Shown here: piece by piece, positions 29,253 to 38,754 of the stretch
Numbering within the stretch: the stretch's first letter is position 1
Layout of the letters: each line of letters begins with the position of its first letter
From: CAXSBR01 sp964252015
GTDB taxonomy: Bacteria; Actinomycetota; Actinomycetes; Mycobacteriales; Jatrophihabitantaceae
Reading direction: 5' to 3'
Assembly (NCBI GenBank): GCA_964252015.1
Contig: CAXULW010000008.1
Coordinates: 62,001-126,000, forward strand
DNA: 64,000 nt
Program-made: the position numbers and the translations under genes
The notes under the pieces: model-generated
The model's input: only the letters and a program-made list of their open reading frames with translations
Told to the model about the DNA's origin: nothing
Databases searched by the model: none

Positions 29253-30331
29253 TTAGTCCATGATGGCCAGGGACCAGCACCAGCTGGCGAGTTCGCGGGC
29301 GATGGCGACGTTCGCGATCACCGGTCGCTTCTTGCGCAGGTTGAACGTGACCCAGCGTTCATGCAGTCGCCTGTTCCCGGCGTCGCCGCGCTGGCGGGCC
29401 GGTGCGGGGGCGAGCTCCCACCGGTCGCGCATCGTCTTGCCGGGCCGGTAGGCCGCGCGGTGGTGCCAGGCGGCCTCAACGAGCAGCCGGCGGGCGTGAC
29501 TGTTGCCGGTCTTGGTGATTGAGCCTTGGACCCGGGAGGCGCCGGAGGAGTGCTCGCTGGGTACGAGCCCGACGAAGGAGCCGATGCTGTTGCCGGTGAA
29601 GCGGTGCCAGTCGCCGATCTCGACCGCGAGGCCGAACGCGGTCAACGTAGACACGCCCCGCAGGCACGCCAGGCGGTGCACTACCGGGGTGAACTCGCTG
29701 TCCGAGGCCAGCTCGGCGATCGCGGTGTCCAGGCGATTCCGGCGGGCCTTGACCGAGAGCACGGCCTCGTAGTCGGACTCGAACGCCATCGTGGTTGCCG
29801 TGTTCTCGAAGCGCTGCTGACGCAGCCATCGATCATGGGCGTCGGTCCAGGCGTCCCGCCCGAGTAGACGATGCCTTGACGCAGCAGCAGTTTCGACAGC
29901 CGGTGCCGGGCCCGCATCAGATCACCCCGGGCGTCCTCCCGGGCCCGGACCAGATCCCGTGCCGATTCCTGCTCGACGCTGGGGACCGCGACCGCGGTGA
30001 CCTCGCCCAGGCGCAGCAGCCGGGCCAGATGCACCGCGTCCTTGGCGTCGGTCTTCACCCGATCACCCGAGGGGCGTTGCAGCTTCGACGGCGCCGCCAC
30101 CACGCACCGCACCCCGGCCGCGGTCAGCGTCCGATACAACCCGAACCCGGTCGGCCCGGCCTCATAGGTCACCGCCACCGGGCCGTCCAGCTGCTCGATC
30201 CATGACCGGATCTGATCATGCGACGGCGTCAACTTGGCCTGCCGCACTTCGCCTGTCACGCCGTCGATCGCCGCCGCGGCAACAGATCGGGCATGGACAT
30301 CCAAACCAACACTCGTACGCTCATCAAGCAC
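29253..30331 (-). pseudogene. IS110-family transposase, one frameshift
   Basis: The N-terminal frame holds the RuvC-like DEDD domain (SVGLDVHARSVAAAAIDG; TYEAGPTGFGLYR; DAKDAVHLARLL) and the C-terminal frame the transposase-20 serine domain (LRGVSTLTAFGLAVEIGD; GLVPSEHSSG; KTGNSHARRLLVEAAWH). They are joined by a frameshift near 29,855 (expected AWTDAHDRWL in one frame, read as PGPTPMIDGC in the other). Start is a GTG at 30331; the longer frame runs into the upstream non-coding end. Without the frameshift this would be an ordinary full-length protein of about 360 residues. Confidence 0.85.
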
Positions 30332-30500
30332 CGGGGCCTCCCACGCATGTCGGATAGGCCGAGCAGGCAGCCCCTGCCCGACAACCCACGAGATTGCGTG
30401 AGCGAGGCCCCGGCCCGCAACCACTCACCGAGCAGTCACGTCATACCGTCTAATCGGCAGCTATCGGATGGACTAATGAGAAATCGATGGCAACTGGGCC
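30332..30500 (-). ncRNA. Possible IS110 non-coding end (bridge-RNA region)
   Basis: In the IS110 group the guide (bridge) RNA is encoded in the non-coding end upstream of the transposase. Here this interval has several GC-rich complementary pieces (for example GGGGCCTC at 30,334 and GAGGCCCC at 30,403). This is inference from family knowledge and position; no loops could be matched to target sites. Confidence 0.3.
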
Positions 30501-30510
30501 GGACAACTGG

Positions 30511-30702
30511 TTAGGCGGCGGGTCCCAGGGTGACCTTGTAGCCGAGGGCTTCGAGGTGGCGGACGTGGCTGCGTCTGCCGAATTCGGTTCCGAGGCGGGT
30601 GTCGTAGAAGGTGGCGCCGAGGTCGTGGAACTGGGCGTCGGATAGCAGTTTCCACACGATGGTGAGGATGGAGCGTCCGACTGCAACGACGCGACCACGC
30701 AC
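30511..30702 (-). pseudogene. C-terminal remnant of another IS110-family transposase
   Basis: Reads VGRSILTIVWKLLSDA then YDTRLGTEF and HLEALGYKVTLGPAA, the standard last 60 residues of many actinobacterial IS110 transposases. The upstream part of the gene is missing. It faces the same way as the neighbouring IS110 copy but is not closely related to its C-terminus, so it is a different element. Confidence 0.7.
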
Positions 30703-30990
30703 AGATGATCACCGAAGTGGACACCGTCGATCATCAACGCCACAGGTCCAGCTCACCCACGGCGCGGCAAGTAGCTCGCCCAGCGCGGTCTCGGTCGCGG
30801 CGACGAAGCGCCGCGACACTGCGAACTTGCTCGTCGAACGGGCCACCGCCTCGACCTGGCTGGTCTCGCACTTGTCCAGATTTCAACTTGGCAGTCTTTG
30901 ATCTCCGGGCTAACCTCGGCCGGCGCTCACGCTGGTTGACAGCGGAGCTCCCTGGCTCCCCCCAAGCCCGTTGGAAGGTTCCCCCCCGCC
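30703..30990. other. Leader region of the intact RHS gene
   Basis: The last 90 bases share blocks with the leader of the broken copy: CGGC(A/G)CTCACGCTG, CCTGGCTCCCCC and GGTTCCCCCCCGCC directly before the ATG. No purine-rich ribosome binding site precedes either start. The rest shows nothing I can name. Confidence 0.5.
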
Positions 30991-33900
30991 ATGTCGCGTT
31001 TCGCCATGCCCGCACGTTCTCGCACGCGTGGTTCCCGGTTGACAGCGCTGTCCGCGGCGGCGGCGGTGGCGTTCTCGCTGGTGACGGGTGTGATGTTCGC
31101 GGGCGCCGAGCATGGGGCGCCGGCGTTGGCGGATGCGTCGACGGGTACGGGTGGGGTGTTCGTGGCCACGCAGGGTCGGGTGTTGGACACCCGCGCGGGG
31201 TACGGGACCGGGGGGTATACGACGCCGATGTCGGCGGGGGTGTGGCGCTCGGTCCCGGTTGATGGGGTGGCGGGGGTGCCGTCCTCGGGGGTGAGCGCGG
31301 TGCAGGTCGCGGTCAGCGCGTTGGCGCCGATCACCACGACGGGCACGGTCAGCCTGTCCGCGGACCTGGCCACCCCGAAGGGTGGCACGGCGTTGGATTA
31401 CGGGTCGGTGTCCGGTGCGGTGTCGAACACGGCGATCGTGGCGGTCGGCTCGGACGGCAAGATCAAGGTCGAGGCGACCTCGGCGGTCAACGTGGCCCTG
31501 GACGTGCAGGGCTACTACACCTCCGGTGACACCGCCGACGGCGGGTATGTGTCGGTGACCCCGACCCGCACCGTCGACACCCGCTACGGCACCGGCCTGC
31601 CCCACGCCACCCTCGGTGGCGGCAGCACCAGCACCATCCAGGTCACCGGGACCGCGGCGGTGCCGGCAACGGCGACGGCGGTGTTCGTCAACTTCGCCGT
31701 GCTCAACCGCACCGCGAACGGCGGGTACCTGACCGCCTACAACCCGGACTCGTCCCGCCCGAACATCGGCCTAGACTTCACCGGCACCGTCGCGACATCG
31801 CTGGGCACGACGGTCCCGTTGAGCGCCGCCGGGACGATGACCGTCTACCTGGCCGGGTCCTCGGCGGTCGACCTGACCGTCGACGTGATCGGCTACTTCT
31901 CCGGCACAACCACGACCGGTGCGTTCACCCCAGCCACCGCCCGCGTGGCGACGAACATCACCTTGGCCGGCACGTCGGTCACCGACGTGCGCGTCACCGG
32001 CGTCGCCGGTGTCCCGTTGGAAGGCGCGGGCATCTCGGCGGTGGCGATGAACGTCCAGGAGACCCAGACCGGCACGGCGGGTGGGTATCTGCGGGTGTGG
32101 AACCCGGACCAGGCCGAACCCGCGACCGCATCACTAAGCCTGGACGGCGCCCCGTCCTCGGTGTCGAACTTCGTCACCATGCAGGTCGGCTCCAGCGGCG
32201 ACGTGAACGTGCGCAACTCCAGCACTGACGCGGTGAAGTTGACCGTTGACGTCCAAGGTTGGTACACCAACCTCGGCTCGGCGATCCCGGCCGGTCAGGA
32301 CACCACCCAGCAGAGGATTATCCTGCAGGGCACCGCCACCGGCGGCGGGAACTGGGTCACGTATAAGTACCGCGTCGGTGCCGTGCCTGGCACCACGTTC
32401 GCGAAAGTACCCACCACCGATGTGACCGTTCCGGGAACGAGCACCCACCCCTCCGCGTGGCCGGTGTCGCGCAGTGGTAGCACCCAGCCTTTCGACCCCT
32501 ACACCTGGGACCTCGGCGGCACCCTGGCCTCGACGGCGGATGCGCTGGTCCAGGTCGAGGCCTGCTTCGGCACCTCCTCGACAGATCCGAACCCGGCGTG
32601 CACGATGCCCTCGAACGTGACGTACTCCCAGGCCTCGTTCGGCGCCTCCTTCGCCACCGACCAGGTCGGGCCCGGCACCGTCTCACTGCTGACCGGCGAC
32701 TACGAACTCTCGGCGACCGACGTCAATGTCGCCTCGTATCAAGGTCCGCTGTCGATCGGTCGTACCGCGACCACGCTGCACCCGGCCGCGGCCAGCACGG
32801 CCGCGTCGGGGGTGTTCGGGCCGGGGTGGACCGCGGACGTGTCCGGACCACATGACGGCGACGCGGACCTGGCCGTCAACGACCAGACCGCGTCGGGGTA
32901 TCTGATCTTCAACGGCGTGGACGGTTCGCCGGGTGTGTATCAGGCGACCAGCTCGCTGTCGTCGTACCCGATCAGCTTCGTCGGTGTCGGTGACGCCGCC
33001 GCGGACGGATCAACCGTGACCAAGGTGTCGGCGTCGAAGATCACGATGGCCGACCAGGACGGCACGGTCACCACGTGGACGAAGCCGAGCTCCGGACCCT
33101 GGCAAGCCACCTCAGTGCAGGAGGCGAGTTCCAATTCCACCAGCACATATACCTACAACTCCGCGGGTTTGGTAACCCAGATCCTCGCGCCGGTGCCATC
33201 CGGGGTCAGCTGCACGTCACCGTCGACGACCCAGGGCTGCCGCTCACTCACCCTGGCCTACACGACGGTGGGCAGCGCCACCCGGCTGGCGTCGGTCAGC
33301 CTGGTCGCCTACGACCCGGTCGCGGTCGCGATGTCAACGACGGAACTTGAGGACTACTCCTATGACTCCTCGGGTCGGTTGTCCGCGGCGTGGGACCACC
33401 GGATCAACCCGAATCTGAAAACCATCTACACCTATAACTCCACCAACGCCCTAGCCACCATGACCCCCCCGGGCTTGGCCGCCTGGTCGTTCGGGTACGA
33501 CTCAACGGGGCGGCTCAGCACCGTGTCCCGCCCCGACGCCGCCAACGCGGCCATAGCGACGAGCACCGTCGTCTACGGCGGCGGTAGTTCCTCCATTACC
33601 GGCTCCGGCGCGCCGGTCGAGATGGGCGCCTCGGCCACCGGCACCTGGGACGAGACCGCCGACCTGCCCGCCACGGCCACGGCCGTATTCGACCCGAACC
33701 GCGTCCCGGCCGGCACCACGTTCAGCACCGTCGGCTCCTCGGACTGGCCCTACGCGACGCTGCACTACCTCGACGCCAACGGGCGGGAGGTCAACACCGC
33801 CCAATACGGCGCTGGCGCCTGGCAGATCTCGGCCGCACAGTTCGACAGCAACGGCAACGACATCTGGGACCTCACCCCCCGAAACCGCGCCCAGGCACTC

Positions 33901-36345
33901 ACCCCGACCAGCTTCACCGACCCCGCCGCCGCAGCACTGACCAACAGCTTCGACCGGGCCGACCTGCTCGCCTCCACGACTGTGTTCGACCCGCTCAACC
34001 CCTCCGACGACACCGACGACTACGGCCCGATCCACCCCGTCACCCTGACCAGCGGAACGGTCGTCGACGCCGATGACCACACCAGCACCACCTACGACGA
34101 AGGGTCCCCCGGCGGCGCGTTCTACGGCCTGCCCACAACAATCACCATGTCGGCCTACACCCTGGACGGTGTCGACCACGACCCGGTCATCACCCACAAG
34201 GGCTACGCCGCGCTTGTCTCGGGCGATACGACCGGATGGTCCTTATACCAGCCGACGACCAGCACGGTCCAGATGGGATCCTCGCCGTCCAGTTCGGACT
34301 TGGTCACCGCCACCCGTTACAACGCTGCTGGTCAGGTCACCGAAACCCGGCTCCCCGGCGCGGCCACGGACGGCAACAACAACGCCACCGACGCCCGCAC
34401 CACCGTCACCCGTTACTACGCCTCAGGCACAAGCGGCACCTGCGTCAACAACGCCCTCGCCGGACTGCCCTGCAGCATCGGCCCAGCAGTACAGCCGGCC
34501 AGCGGCAACCCACTGGCGGTGAAAACGTTCACCTACGACGTGTTCGACAACCCGTTGACCTTGATTGAGACTGCCGGCTCCACGGTGCGGACAACCGCGA
34601 CCACCTATGACGCGGGCGAACGCATCAGCAGCAAAGCCGTAGCGGTCAGTCCTATCGCGGCCGGCGGAACAGCCCTACCCGCCGTGTCCTACGGCTATGG
34701 GTCCTCCACGGGCCTGCCGACGACGGTGTCCACGACCAGCAGCGGCACGACCACCACCCTGACCACTGGCTACGACACCCTCGGCCGTACCACGTCCTAC
34801 ACCGACGCCACCGGCACCACGTCCACAAGCAGTTACGACATTGATGGGCAAGTCACCGCCAGCTTCGACGGACAACTCACGACGACATACACCTATGACA
34901 CCAGCACCGAGCACCGCGGGATGGTCACCGGCGAGAACATCGGCGTCACCGGCGCACCCTCAACCTTCACCGCCAACTACGACGCCGACGGCACCCTCGC
35001 CTCGGAGACCTACCCCTCCGGACTGACCGCCACCACCAGCCACGACAACGCCGACAACACGACGGCCTTGACCTACACCCAATCCGGCTCGACGTGGATG
35101 ACATTCACCGCCAGTTACGACGGCGAAGACCGCATCATCGGGCAATCCAGCCCTCAATCCTCACAAAACTTCACCTACGACCCCGACGACCGACTCACCA
35201 CGGTCCAAGACACCTACAGCTCCTCCTGCACCACCCGGACTTACGGCTTCAACGCCGCCTCCGACCGAACCAGCCTGCAGTCCTACCCCGCCAATGCCGG
35301 CGGCAACTGCACCACCAGCACCACACCCACGGGGACCACAAGCAGCTACGACCAAGCCGACCGACTCACCAACACCGGCTACACCTACGACACCCTCGGC
35401 CGCACCCAAACCGTCCCCGCCGCAGACGCCCAACGCATCGGCAGCCACACCGGCACCACCGGCACGCTCACCATCGGCTACGACAGCAACGACATGGTCT
35501 CCACCGAAAGCCAAGGCGCCGCCGCGCTCACCTTCAACCTCGACCCCGACCAGAACCGCACCGCCTCTACCAGCGACGGGACCAGCACCACCACGAACCA
35601 CTACGCCGATGACACCGACAATCCAACATGGACGGCAACGGGCACATCATGGCTCGACGACGTTACTGGCCCAGAGGGCGACTTCACCGCTACCGTGGAT
35701 CAAGGCGGCACCGTTACCCTCGAACTGCCTGATTTGCATGACGGCATCGTTGCGACCGCACCTGACATTACAACCGCCACCGGTGTTGCCACCTATGGCG
35801 AGACGACCGAATACGGGTTATCTCGAAACCCGCCGACGGCGGCGACCAATTATGGTTGGCTGGGCGCCGACCAGAGGTCCGCCAACAACCTCGGCGGGCT
35901 CGTGACGGCGGGGGCACGGTTATACAACTCGTCCACGGGCCGGTTCCTATCTCTAGATCCCATTCCAGGCGGGAATTTCAATCCGTACGTTTATCCTCTC
36001 GACCCCATAAATCAGCAAGACGTCAGCGGCAAGTGGACATTAATCGATATACATAAAACCTTCCACTTTTCCTGGGCATTCCTACTAGGAGGCGATACCC
36101 CAGGCGAACAGGCGTCCCATGCCATCTATGGTTGGATTACCAATGGCTTGAAAGACGTTGGTCTCGGCTCGGGAATTATTGGAAGTTTCATACATATAAC
36201 GAACGTCATAAACAACTTTGCCGAGCACAACTTCCTAGTATCAAACGGCATCGAATTTACTATAGGGTTCAAAGTCTACTTCAAGCATTGGTATAGCCTG
36301 AAACCATCTTTCAAGAGTCACTTCGTTGCGCCGCACCTCTATTAG
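30991..36345 (+). CDS. Intact RHS/YD-repeat secreted toxin (copy 2), 1784 aa
   Basis: Signal peptide to about residue 45 (basic N-terminus, hydrophobic SAAAAVAFSLVTGVMFAGA). Three beta-rich repeats of about 115 residues follow, each starting near RVLDTR, TRTVDTR or TARVATN and ending near VQGYYT, VIGYFS and VQGWYT. Then an RHS N-terminal plug-like region (VFGPGWTADVSG), then about 900 residues of YD repeats (many TYDTLGR and SYDxxG units). The core motif is intact (GWLGADQRS, ARLYNSSTGRFLSLDP, YVYPLDPINQQD) at about residues 1625-1680. The last 105 residues are a Phe/His/Ile-rich tip of lower GC content, the presumed toxin. The candidate immunity gene follows 78 bp later. Probably exported by Sec and used against neighbouring cells. 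Confidence 0.88.
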   Translation: MSRFAMPARSRTRGSRLTALSAAAAVAFSLVTGVMFAGAEHGAPALADASTGTGGVFVATQGRVLDTRAGYGTGGYTTPMSAGVWRSVPVDGVAGVPSSGVSAVQVAVSALAPITTTGTVSLSADLATPKGGTALDYGSVSGAVSNTAIVAVGSDGKIKVEATSAVNVALDVQGYYTSGDTADGGYVSVTPTRTVDTRYGTGLPHATLGGGSTSTIQVTGTAAVPATATAVFVNFAVLNRTANGGYLTAYNPDSSRPNIGLDFTGTVATSLGTTVPLSAAGTMTVYLAGSSAVDLTVDVIGYFSGTTTTGAFTPATARVATNITLAGTSVTDVRVTGVAGVPLEGAGISAVAMNVQETQTGTAGGYLRVWNPDQAEPATASLSLDGAPSSVSNFVTMQVGSSGDVNVRNSSTDAVKLTVDVQGWYTNLGSAIPAGQDTTQQRIILQGTATGGGNWVTYKYRVGAVPGTTFAKVPTTDVTVPGTSTHPSAWPVSRSGSTQPFDPYTWDLGGTLASTADALVQVEACFGTSSTDPNPACTMPSNVTYSQASFGASFATDQVGPGTVSLLTGDYELSATDVNVASYQGPLSIGRTATTLHPAAASTAASGVFGPGWTADVSGPHDGDADLAVNDQTASGYLIFNGVDGSPGVYQATSSLSSYPISFVGVGDAAADGSTVTKVSASKITMADQDGTVTTWTKPSSGPWQATSVQEASSNSTSTYTYNSAGLVTQILAPVPSGVSCTSPSTTQGCRSLTLAYTTVGSATRLASVSLVAYDPVAVAMSTTELEDYSYDSSGRLSAAWDHRINPNLKTIYTYNSTNALATMTPPGLAAWSFGYDSTGRLSTVSRPDAANAAIATSTVVYGGGSSSITGSGAPVEMGASATGTWDETADLPATATAVFDPNRVPAGTTFSTVGSSDWPYATLHYLDANGREVNTAQYGAGAWQISAAQFDSNGNDIWDLTPRNRAQALTPTSFTDPAAAALTNSFDRADLLASTTVFDPLNPSDDTDDYGPIHPVTLTSGTVVDADDHTSTTYDEGSPGGAFYGLPTTITMSAYTLDGVDHDPVITHKGYAALVSGDTTGWSLYQPTTSTVQMGSSPSSSDLVTATRYNAAGQVTETRLPGAATDGNNNATDARTTVTRYYASGTSGTCVNNALAGLPCSIGPAVQPASGNPLAVKTFTYDVFDNPLTLIETAGSTVRTTATTYDAGERISSKAVAVSPIAAGGTALPAVSYGYGSSTGLPTTVSTTSSGTTTTLTTGYDTLGRTTSYTDATGTTSTSSYDIDGQVTASFDGQLTTTYTYDTSTEHRGMVTGENIGVTGAPSTFTANYDADGTLASETYPSGLTATTSHDNADNTTALTYTQSGSTWMTFTASYDGEDRIIGQSSPQSSQNFTYDPDDRLTTVQDTYSSSCTTRTYGFNAASDRTSLQSYPANAGGNCTTSTTPTGTTSSYDQADRLTNTGYTYDTLGRTQTVPAADAQRIGSHTGTTGTLTIGYDSNDMVSTESQGAAALTFNLDPDQNRTASTSDGTSTTTNHYADDTDNPTWTATGTSWLDDVTGPEGDFTATVDQGGTVTLELPDLHDGIVATAPDITTATGVATYGETTEYGLSRNPPTAATNYGWLGADQRSANNLGGLVTAGARLYNSSTGRFLSLDPIPGGNFNPYVYPLDPINQQDVSGKWTLIDIHKTFHFSWAFLLGGDTPGEQASHAIYGWITNGLKDVGLGSGIIGSFIHITNVINNFAEHNFLVSNGIEFTIGFKVYFKHWYSLKPSFKSHFVAPHLY

Positions 36346-36423
36346 TCTCGGACAGTTGCGTCACGCGAGTTGCGGCCCAAGATTTCCTGGACGAACCGCG
36401 CACCATTCGACTACTGTGCACGT

Positions 36424-36936
36424 ATGAGTTCATTCCAAGCCTACCCGCCAGAGCTTATCGACCGAATCATCGTCGCCATTCGAGGACCCTTGCCGGAGGG
36501 GTTCTTAATAGAACAACCGCGTCCAGGTGTTTTAAGCTTCACGATCGATGAGAAGTTGGCACACTCTGCCGGGTTGCGGCGAGTACCGCTAATACCGGCC
36601 TGCGCTCAAGCTGGCGCAACCAAACGAAGTGGAATGACACCTCATACGATTGCGCTTTCCGTAGCGTTAATACTTAAGGTCATAATTATCCAATCGCAAC
36701 AGACTGGAGCGGTGCGGGCAAAAGAGGATTGCAAGAAGGCAGTGGGGTGGGCGGAAGTTCGGGATAATCAGGTTTTTCCTTGGATCGAATTTTCTGCGAC
36801 AGATCGAATTGACTTTCCGCCAATCAGCCTTGACGGTATCGACTTTGCGCCGCCAAGGGTCCCCATGCTTGGCTGGCCTAGTCATCGTGCAGCGCCACTG
36901 TCAGGTCCGGTAACCGCCAGCCGACGTAGAAAATAG
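36424..36936 (+). CDS. Candidate immunity protein to RHS copy 2, 170 aa
   Basis: Start ATG at 36424 (MSSFQAYPPELIDRIIVAIRG) begins protein-like sequence; the longer frame adds only Arg-rich residues. Soluble N-terminal part, a hydrophobic stretch around residues 78-96 (TIALSVALILKVIII) that may insert in the membrane, then an acidic region rich in aromatic residues. GC content is low like the toxin tip it follows, and unlike the RHS core. No family recognised; function inferred from position. Confidence 0.5.
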   Translation: MSSFQAYPPELIDRIIVAIRGPLPEGFLIEQPRPGVLSFTIDEKLAHSAGLRRVPLIPACAQAGATKRSGMTPHTIALSVALILKVIIIQSQQTGAVRAKEDCKKAVGWAEVRDNQVFPWIEFSATDRIDFPPISLDGIDFAPPRVPMLGWPSHRAAPLSGPVTASRRRK

Positions 36937-37144
36937 CCCGGATCTACTGTCGGATCGCGAGTCGATCAGGTCTATTGATGCGCAGCGCGACGGAGTCAGC
37001 CGCATGGTCACTGAAGCCGAGACCTCGGCGGGTCGCCGCCGCACGGATCTAGACGGTGGCCGCGCCCGGGAAAGGTAGGCGTCGGGGGTTCCACGCACAC
37101 ATCGAGGCGATCGACACGACCCACCACCTCCGCGACCGGAACCA

Positions 37145-37281
37145 CCGATGGGTGGGCGTAGTCGCATGACCTGTGTGGTTCGGGTCGGGCCAGGGTCGGG
37201 GTCGGGGCGAAGCCTGATCACGGGTGACGCGCAGCGGCCTTGCTGGGCGGGCGCCCCGGCGGATACTTCTACACCCATCGG
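37145..37281. repeat. Structured repeat R5 (degenerate copy)
   Basis: Outer arms CCGATGGGTG (37,145-37,154) and CACCCATCGG (37,272-37,281) pair perfectly. The centre holds GATCACGGGTGACGCGCAG at 37,216, the conserved core of the better copies R2, R3 and R4. The inner stem is not clear. It abuts the end of the 235-residue protein gene. Confidence 0.5.
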
Positions 37282-37288
37282 AGGGGTA

Positions 37289-37996
37289 TCAGTCGCTGAC
37301 CGATGGCCAGCGCAGTAGCCGGGGGTTTCGCGTCGACGCGGCCGCACCGGTGTTGGTGCGGTACTTGCCGGCGAGGGTCTTGGTGCGGGCGGTGCAGACG
37401 AGGATCGCGTCGTCGCGGGCAACGTCGGCCGCGATCGCGCGGACAAGGTCGAACCCGTCGCCGGTGCCGCGGCGTCCGCCGCCGGTGGCGGGCCAAGCGG
37501 CAAGCTCGGTGAACAGGACCGGTCGCCGTCCGGTCTCCTCGGTCGTGGTGGCCATCCAGCGGCGCAGCCCGTGGCCTTGGCAGTGCTGCACAAGCGAGGG
37601 GAAGGCGTAGGTGACCATTGGCAGAAAGATCAACAGCCCGTACCAGACGATGACGACCACACCGGCGGCCGCGCTCGGAGCGAGTACGGCGAGGATCGGG
37701 ACGGGCCCGAGGATGAGCACACTGAAGAGCAGCGCCGCGGCGACGAACAGCACCTGGCGGCCTCGTGGCCGGCGCGGCAGGCCGGCTGCGGTCGGCAGCT
37801 GCGCCAGCTGCGTCGAGGCGGCGCCGAGTGAGACGACAAGCTCGGGGCGCCGCACTATCGGGGTACTGGTGAGCACCCACATGAGCGGCAGGTCGAGGTA
37901 GGCCAGCCACCAGCGGAGCATGCGCAGGTTGCTGTAGGCCAGCGCGGTACGGGTGATGATCCCGGCGATCTGCCCTAGCGACGTGCAGCCGTACAT
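37289..37996 (-). CDS. Membrane protein with GNAT-like C-terminal domain, 235 aa
   Basis: Start ATG at 37996 (MYGCTSLGQIAGIITRTAL) is chosen because the longer frame upstream is Arg/Pro/His-rich non-coding sequence. Two membrane segments lie at about residues 80-103 and 106-128. The C-terminal 95 residues read VLFTELAAWPATGGG, then FDLVRAIAADVARDDAILVCTARTKTLAGKYR. The spacing resembles the acetyl-CoA domain of GNAT enzymes (a helix after a glycine-rich loop, then a strand, TAR and a tyrosine helix). A membrane-tethered acyltransferase is therefore possible, at low certainty. A second partial copy lies at 16,797-16,985. Confidence 0.6.
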   Translation of the reverse strand: MYGCTSLGQIAGIITRTALAYSNLRMLRWWLAYLDLPLMWVLTSTPIVRRPELVVSLGAASTQLAQLPTAAGLPRRPRGRQVLFVAAALLFSVLILGPVPILAVLAPSAAAGVVVIVWYGLLIFLPMVTYAFPSLVQHCQGHGLRRWMATTTEETGRRPVLFTELAAWPATGGGRRGTGDGFDLVRAIAADVARDDAILVCTARTKTLAGKYRTNTGAAASTRNPRLLRWPSVSD

Positions 37997-38020
37997 CGCA
38001 CTGAAGGGTGCGGCGGAACC

Positions 38021-38085
38021 GTGGTCAGGCTGTAGGTCAGGTTCCCCGATCGCCGCGGCGCGGTGGTCAGGGTGTAAGTCAGGCT
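38021..38085. repeat. Two 23-bp direct repeats
   Basis: GTGGTCAGGCTGTAGGTCAG (38,021) and GTGGTCAGGGTGTAAGTCAG (38,063) repeat with a 42-bp period and lie between the prepilin peptidase gene and the membrane/GNAT-like gene. Could be regulator-binding sites or an iteron-like pair. Confidence 0.5.
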
Positions 38086-38091
38086 GGCCGG

Positions 38092-38754
38092 TCAGGGGTG
38101 TATCGCGATCGCGACGAGGGCTGCGGTGATCAGAAACGGGCCCAGCGGAAGCGGGTCGCGGCGCCCGGCTACGAGCAGGCCCGCGGCCGCGACGCCCGCG
38201 GTGAGGAAGCCGAGGGCGAGGCCGGCGACCATTGTCGGCCAGCTGCGCCAGGCGAGGTAGCCGGCGAGCACCCCGGCGAGCTTGACGTCGCCGAGGCCGA
38301 CGCTGCGAGGTGAGGCCAGCGCGGCGAGATAGAGCACCGCGAACACCGCGGCGCCGCCGCCTGCCGCTCGTGCGAGGTCGTCCCAGCGGTGGTCGATGCC
38401 GGCGGCGGCGATCAGCAGCACGATGCCGGCGCCGGCGGCGGCCAGCAGGATCTTGTTGGGCAGTCGGTGTTGTTCGGCGTCGACGAGCGCGAGGACCGTG
38501 CCAGCGAGGGCGAGCGTGAGGTACGCCAGCCAGTCCGCGTGCTCGCCGGCGCCGGCACCGGCGAGACCCGCAAGCACGACGGCGACGGCGGCGGTCAGGA
38601 CGGTGCGCCGGAGGGTCGTCGTGCGGGGTCGCCACCAGCTCGCCGAGCCGGTGGCGCTGTGCGCAGCAGCGGGCACGGTGAGGCCGGCGAGGTACGGCGC
38701 TGCGAGCAGGCCGGCAGCGGCCGCCGTGGCGGCCGCCAGCATCGGCATCGTCAT
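38092..38754 (-). CDS. Prepilin peptidase-like membrane protease (A24 type), 220 aa
   Basis: Seven or so hydrophobic segments. The two catalytic Asp motifs are present: DAEQHRLPNK (about residue 91) and GLGDVKLAG (about residue 152), as in the short actinobacterial type IV prepilin peptidases that lack the methyltransferase domain. It would cut leader peptides of pilin-like proteins, perhaps of a transfer pilus encoded outside the window. GGAGG lies 8 bases before the ATG at 38754, and the ATG overlaps the stop of the upstream 98-residue gene (ATGA). Confidence 0.8.
   Translation of the reverse strand: MTMPMLAAATAAAAGLLAAPYLAGLTVPAAAHSATGSASWWRPRTTTLRRTVLTAAVAVVLAGLAGAGAGEHADWLAYLTLALAGTVLALVDAEQHRLPNKILLAAAGAGIVLLIAAAGIDHRWDDLARAAGGGAAVFAVLYLAALASPRSVGLGDVKLAGVLAGYLAWRSWPTMVAGLALGFLTAGVAAAGLLVAGRRDPLPLGPFLITAALVAIAIHP

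Noticed and set aside
36901..37593. A 230-codon minus-strand gene beside the membrane/GNAT-like gene
   Set aside because: Out-of-frame shadow of that gene; its similarity to the 16,764 frame is explained by DNA-level homology of the fragment.
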